Below, piece by piece: positions 60,657 through 64,000 of a stretch of DNA of 64,000 nucleotides. Origin of the DNA: an uncultured Prevotellaceae bacterium. Lineage in GTDB: Bacteria; Bacteroidota; Bacteroidia; Bacteroidales; Muribaculaceae. The position numbers and the translations under genes were made by a program. Numbering within the stretch: the stretch's first letter is position 1; each line of letters begins with the position of its first letter. The DNA lies in assembly GCA_900316835.1 (NCBI GenBank), contig ONEL01000003.1, forward strand, positions 153,473-217,472. The letters run 5' to 3'. The notes beneath the pieces were generated by a model. That model searched no databases. It saw only the letters and a program-made list of their open reading frames with translations, and had not been told where the DNA came from.

Positions 60657-62817
60657 ATCGTCCCTCTAATTCTATCACCCTCTCTCTCAGCCAGCCAAGT
60701 TCTGCGAGCCCATTGTTGCCAAATCGCTTCTCGACATAGAGCGCCATGAGTTGTTGCTTAATAAGCGGGTCTCCAACCTCGTCAATAAACCTTTCTGCCT
60801 TGTCGTCATTCCAATTATCATGCTGTTCCTTGCCTTCCAGATAGTCGCAAAGCGTTCGGATCTTCTCTGAAACGAAAGCCCCCAAGAACCCCTCGTTTAG
60901 GAAGAAACTCTGAAGCAGCGTATCGTTCACATTAGCAGCAAATGGTGAGAACTTGATTTTTCTGCCCACATTTTCTCCGTCTTCAAGGTAGAGTACGTTC
61001 TGTTTGGCAATGTCACTTAATACAAAGGGCGAATGGGTTGCCATAATGATATTGACATTAAGCACATGTAACATCCCCAGCGATTTAATACTGTCTATCA
61101 ACAGCCGTATAAGTTTAAGCTGATACTTCGGATGGGCATACAGTTCAATCTCGTCCAACACTAGACACACATTCTTATAAACGACATTATCCTCATTGGG
61201 CTTATCCCATACCGAGTTGATATTTCGCAGTTGATACAGAATCGACGAAACGCTGTAGATTACCTGTTTCTCTCCGCTACTCAATGAGCTGAATCTCACA
61301 TTTTGGCCGTCCTCCCCCTCTATCAAGATATCTGTCTTGAAAGATGGTGCAGGCATAAGTTCTTCCTCCTGCCAGATATGAGGTTCTACTTCCTCCCCAT
61401 AATAATAGGTCGTATATCGCTCTTGTATCAAGCTTGTCAGAATCTCATCCTCAGTCTCAAGACATCGGTCTATGGCCGCCTTATAATCATTGACCGTCAT
61501 AGTATTACCCTCAACTTGGCCATTTACCATGTTTCCGGTACTGTAATGATGATAATAGAGGTATGCCAAACAGCGTCTTATCTTCAGAGTAATATGAGAG
61601 GTATCTTTATTCAATTTACCTACATACTCCAACACCTTGTCGGCATCATCAAAGCAGTCGTGATAGTCGTAATACTGCGCATAGTTACGTGAAACTTTCA
61701 GTGTTTTGTAGACAATATAGTTGATGGTTCTCACATCATCCATTCTCTGCCAGTAATCACCACCTCTCTTGCGAGATTCAATCTCATAGCCCAGCACATG
61801 GCCCCATGCGGCTGTTATTCTACGTCCAATATCATTGACAGCCTTGTAATCCCTATTACTTTTCAGTAGTCGCATTTGTGCCATCTGCTTTACCACTCTA
61901 TGTGAGTAGTAACGTTTACCTGGCATTGGGTTAAGATCGTTTTCTATGTCAAAAATAAACGCCTTGGCCTCTTTCTTCCTCAGAATCTGTTTCAGTGGAG
62001 AAGCATCGTTAAGTACCAAATAGTACAAACGAGTTTGAGTCAAGTCACGTTCCTGATTGATATTAATATTACCGCCCTCACGGAAAGGGTTCAAAACTAT
62101 CGGGGTCTGGTACCCATCATTCTTGTGAAACAACCCACTCAACCAGCATAGTGTATCTTGACTCTCTCCTCCGGTATCACCCATATCCCACTCTGCTCGA
62201 TAATCATTTGTGTTATATGCGTACTGCGAATAATTCACAACTATGGTATAGAACAATTTACGCAAACGTTCCCTGTCTGCTTCTGCATCAATTGCATGTT
62301 CCGCGCTATCAAAGTTGTATTCGAAGTCTGCTGCCAGTCCGTCCTGCCAATGAATCCTTACGTTGTTGTCTTTTTGCTCAATGTAGTAGATTCCGTCGTC
62401 ATCTTGTATCCAAACCCTTACATAAATGTCACGTACGAAATGCAAAGCATATTTCTGCACTTCAAGTGCATCCCTCATCGCATAAGACACATTGTTTATC
62501 AAACGGAAGAACAGTTCTAACAAAGAACTCTTTCCCATACCATTCTCTCCCACTATGGCAGAAATACTGATATAGGGTCCATCTCCAGAATAGAAATCAT
62601 CAGCAAGACCTTCGCTGGTGGCAATAAGCTGCCCCTCCACTATTCTGTAGCCTTTTGATAGCCAATACCATTCGTTTTCGTGAAGAACCTTCATCACGCT
62701 CGCACGGCGAGCCTTACGGAGATCTCTTTCAAACCTCTGCTCCCTTGTAGCGTTCTCCGGTATCTGATACCGTTCCGCTGAAGATTCTAATGTTTGTATA
62801 GCAATTATTCTGAACAT
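60643..62817 (-). CDS. SMC/ABC-like AAA ATPase, Septu PtuA-like, enlarged
   Basis: 724 residues. Walker A GENGMGKSS (residues 90-98), ABC signature SSLSSGEKQVIYS (around residue 520), Walker B NVCLVLDEIELYAHP, switch His in MATHSPFVLSD. A ~400-residue Tyr- and Arg-rich insertion separates the ATPase halves; PtuA proteins are usually shorter, so this one may belong to a variant branch. No reverse transcriptase or retron RNA is seen next to it. Likely the sensor of the two-gene system. Confidence 0.8.
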   Translation of the reverse strand: MFRIIAIQTLESSAERYQIPENATREQRFERDLRKARRASVMKVLHENEWYWLSKGYRIVEGQLIATSEGLADDFYSGDGPYISISAIVGENGMGKSSLLELFFRLINNVSYAMRDALEVQKYALHFVRDIYVRVWIQDDDGIYYIEQKDNNVRIHWQDGLAADFEYNFDSAEHAIDAEADRERLRKLFYTIVVNYSQYAYNTNDYRAEWDMGDTGGESQDTLCWLSGLFHKNDGYQTPIVLNPFREGGNININQERDLTQTRLYYLVLNDASPLKQILRKKEAKAFIFDIENDLNPMPGKRYYSHRVVKQMAQMRLLKSNRDYKAVNDIGRRITAAWGHVLGYEIESRKRGGDYWQRMDDVRTINYIVYKTLKVSRNYAQYYDYHDCFDDADKVLEYVGKLNKDTSHITLKIRRCLAYLYYHHYSTGNMVNGQVEGNTMTVNDYKAAIDRCLETEDEILTSLIQERYTTYYYGEEVEPHIWQEEELMPAPSFKTDILIEGEDGQNVRFSSLSSGEKQVIYSVSSILYQLRNINSVWDKPNEDNVVYKNVCLVLDEIELYAHPKYQLKLIRLLIDSIKSLGMLHVLNVNIIMATHSPFVLSDIAKQNVLYLEDGENVGRKIKFSPFAANVNDTLLQSFFLNEGFLGAFVSEKIRTLCDYLEGKEQHDNWNDDKAERFIDEVGDPLIKQQLMALYVEKRFGNNGLAELGWLRERVIELEGRYAQD

Positions 62818-62859
62818 ATATTTTTATGCATCATTACTTCTCATATCCATTTCCACTTC

Positions 62860-63104
62860 CACATCTCTTGATACAAGAGACAGGACCTCCACTTACGAGT
62901 AGCACCAAGCTCATCCTTCCACTTAAGCAATTATTGCCACAGGCAACAGGAAAAAAAGGCGAAGGAGATGTATATAAATGTGAAGCTCGGTTGTATATAG
63001 GATCTCTTTTCCTGCGTTGGTACTTCTGCGAAATCAGTCACTTAAAAGTATTCCAGTACACCTGCAGGAAGAAAATACGAGGCTAGGCCTTTAAATATTT
63101 GCAT
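62860..63104 (-). pseudogene. relic of an ISAon1-type transposase N-terminus
   Basis: The minus-strand frame opens MQIFKGLASYFLPAGVLEYF and then stops. Just beyond, other frames read WKDELGATRKWRS, similar to the LPAG-LEYF and RRWxDE-G region of ISAon1/ISL3-like N-terminal domains. Several stops and shifts make it dead. It fills the gap between the PtuA-like gene and the Fic gene. Confidence 0.45.
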
Positions 63105-63121
63105 TGCTAAAACAAAGCATG

Positions 63122-64000
63122 TTACTGAGTCACAAACACTCTCCAACTACCATCTTTCTCTCCACGTTCAACATACTTCTTCTGAATAAGCTGGTCAAGG
63201 AGTTTCTGAATGGCAGCAATACTGATGCCGGTCACTTCTTTCATATCAGCCAATGTAAGCGTAGGTTGTGATCGCATAGCATTCAGTATTTTAGTATAGT
63301 TAGGGGTACGGAAAGCTATCCGTTCACCATCATACCACCATACATTCTCATCCTTTTCGCTTACAAACAGTACATCATTATATACCTCAGTAGCTACCAG
63401 TTCATTGAAGTATTTCAAGAATGGTTTGATGTCCCTAATATCAGCATGTGCACCATCAGCAGGTGCAGGGCCTACTTCCATATCAGTCTGATGCAAAGCC
63501 TCTAAATACTCACTCTTTTTACGACTGCGTACTACAATCATCGGATAATCGTGACGAGTAAGAATAAAGTTCATCATCAGTCGGGCTATACGTCCATTTC
63601 CATCCTCAAACGGGTGAATACGGATGTATCTGTAGTGGAATAATGCGGCTAACTCAACAGGAGAAAGTTTTCCTTCCTGCTCTGCCTTGTTATACCAATC
63701 AACCAAATCGGTCATCAAACTGGGAGTTTCCTCTGGTGAGGCATATTCGAATCGGTCACCATAGCGAGTGATAACACTGTTGGGGCGAGTCTTATATTGT
63801 CCAGCATGGATGACATAGCTTGTTTGTACTCCTCCAGGAAGTTCTCGATAGACAGTATAATCTTCACGTAGCAAGGTTTTATGCAATGTACGGATAAAGT
63901 TCTGTGTTAACGGAACCTCCTTCACCGATGCCTCTTCAGACATCATACGGAGTCCCACGTTACTCGCAGTCATCTCCTGTACATCACGCACATCAGCTTC
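63122..64000 (-). CDS. Fic family protein (5' end beyond window)
   Basis: At least 289 residues; the frame continues past the right edge (EAD before VRDVQ), so the true start is outside. Fic motif HPFEDGNGRIARL with the catalytic His, then FILTRHDYPMIVV, and a C-terminal winged helix (LADMKEVTGISIAAIQKLLD, VERGEKDGSWRV). Fic proteins transfer AMP or similar onto targets. A (S/T)xxxE(G/N) inhibitory helix cannot be judged from the visible part. The context suggests a defence or toxin role. Confidence 0.9.
   Translation of the reverse strand, partial: EADVRDVQEMTASNVGLRMMSEEASVKEVPLTQNFIRTLHKTLLREDYTVYRELPGGVQTSYVIHAGQYKTRPNSVITRYGDRFEYASPEETPSLMTDLVDWYNKAEQEGKLSPVELAALFHYRYIRIHPFEDGNGRIARLMMNFILTRHDYPMIVVRSRKKSEYLEALHQTDMEVGPAPADGAHADIRDIKPFLKYFNELVATEVYNDVLFVSEKDENVWWYDGERIAFRTPNYTKILNAMRSQPTLTLADMKEVTGISIAAIQKLLDQLIQKKYVERGEKDGSWRVFVTQ

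Noticed and set aside
60643..62817. Retron or reverse transcriptase partner for the Septu-like pair
   Set aside because: I looked on both strands around the pair; no RT motifs (YADD) or msr/msd-like inverted repeats were seen.
63021..63040. Another TTCTGCG word, as a third att copy
   Set aside because: Only the first seven bases match the mnmE end, the rest differs, so it is a chance match.
62826..63086. 86-codon plus frame
   Set aside because: No motif; the opposite strand reads as an IS relic.
1..64000. CRISPR arrays, tRNA or rRNA genes
   Set aside because: No regularly spaced direct repeats with unique spacers, no tRNA cloverleaf and no rRNA-like sequence recognised in any gap.

Overview
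The window reads as chromosomal DNA of a member of Bacteroidota, order Bacteroidales; Muribaculaceae or a close relative is my best guess, from gene content only. The reasons are Bacteroidota-type promoters (TTTG, about 20 bp, TAnnTTTG), secreted proteins ending in a short sorting-tail-like segment (YNLMG or YNLNG, then GIYI or NIVV, then KVVxK), dockerin-tailed CotH, DUF4199/DUF6452/DUF6048 neighbours, and an acpP-fabF-rnc cluster.

Layout. 1-6716 (minus): partial ftsK, then trkH, trkA, dxs and a tiny membrane protein. 6717-8140: a REP-like palindrome array next to a REP-associated tyrosine transposase (RAYT). 8142-13994 (minus): three exported proteins. 14183-14375: an orphan sorting-tail fragment with its terminator. 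14518-18895: GH53 galactanase, a SpoU/TrmH methyltransferase, small proteins, an acyl-ACP thioesterase and a GNAT acetyltransferase. 18922-20181: an acetyltransferase, then a scar of three broken genes (YdeI-like, aldo/keto reductase, AraC). 20232-29176: flavin reductase, CotH, HD hydrolase, DacB, RsmI, a coiled-coil lipoprotein and glycerate kinase. 29194-31647 (minus): rnc, fabF, acpP. 31985-34892: DUF4199, a glycosyltransferase and two envelope proteins. 34921-36069: an IS200-like transposase inside a second REP-like array. 36070-45483: NMO/FabK-like oxidoreductase, MITE-like repeats, a leucine-rich surface protein, a phosphoesterase, a nitroreductase, HAD and aroB. 45484-46595: a repeat-rich gene-free stretch. 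46596-52044: a giant adhesin and two tandem secreted nucleases. 52306-53682: mnmE.

Everything downstream of mnmE looks acquired. The last 18 bases of mnmE (F-C-V-G-K-stop) recur twice in tandem at 59113-59149, the pattern expected of attachment sites of an island inserted at the mnmE 3' end, which is the site used by SGI1-type elements in other bacteria. Between them lie an SDR oxidoreductase, a Crp/Fnr regulator and an AAA ATPase plus subtilase pair of IetAS type. Beyond the second site lie a Septu-like HNH nuclease plus ATPase pair, an IS relic and a Fic protein cut by the window end. I read this as a small stacked defence island. No integrase is visible in the window.

Genes likely to work together: trkA-trkH (K+ uptake); acpP-fabF-rnc (fatty acid synthesis with RNase III); thioesterase-GNAT and neighbours; DUF4199-GT2-DUF6452-DUF6048 (envelope); IetA-IetS and the PtuA/PtuB-like pair (phage defence). 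All functional statements come from reading motifs in the sequence; no database search was run.
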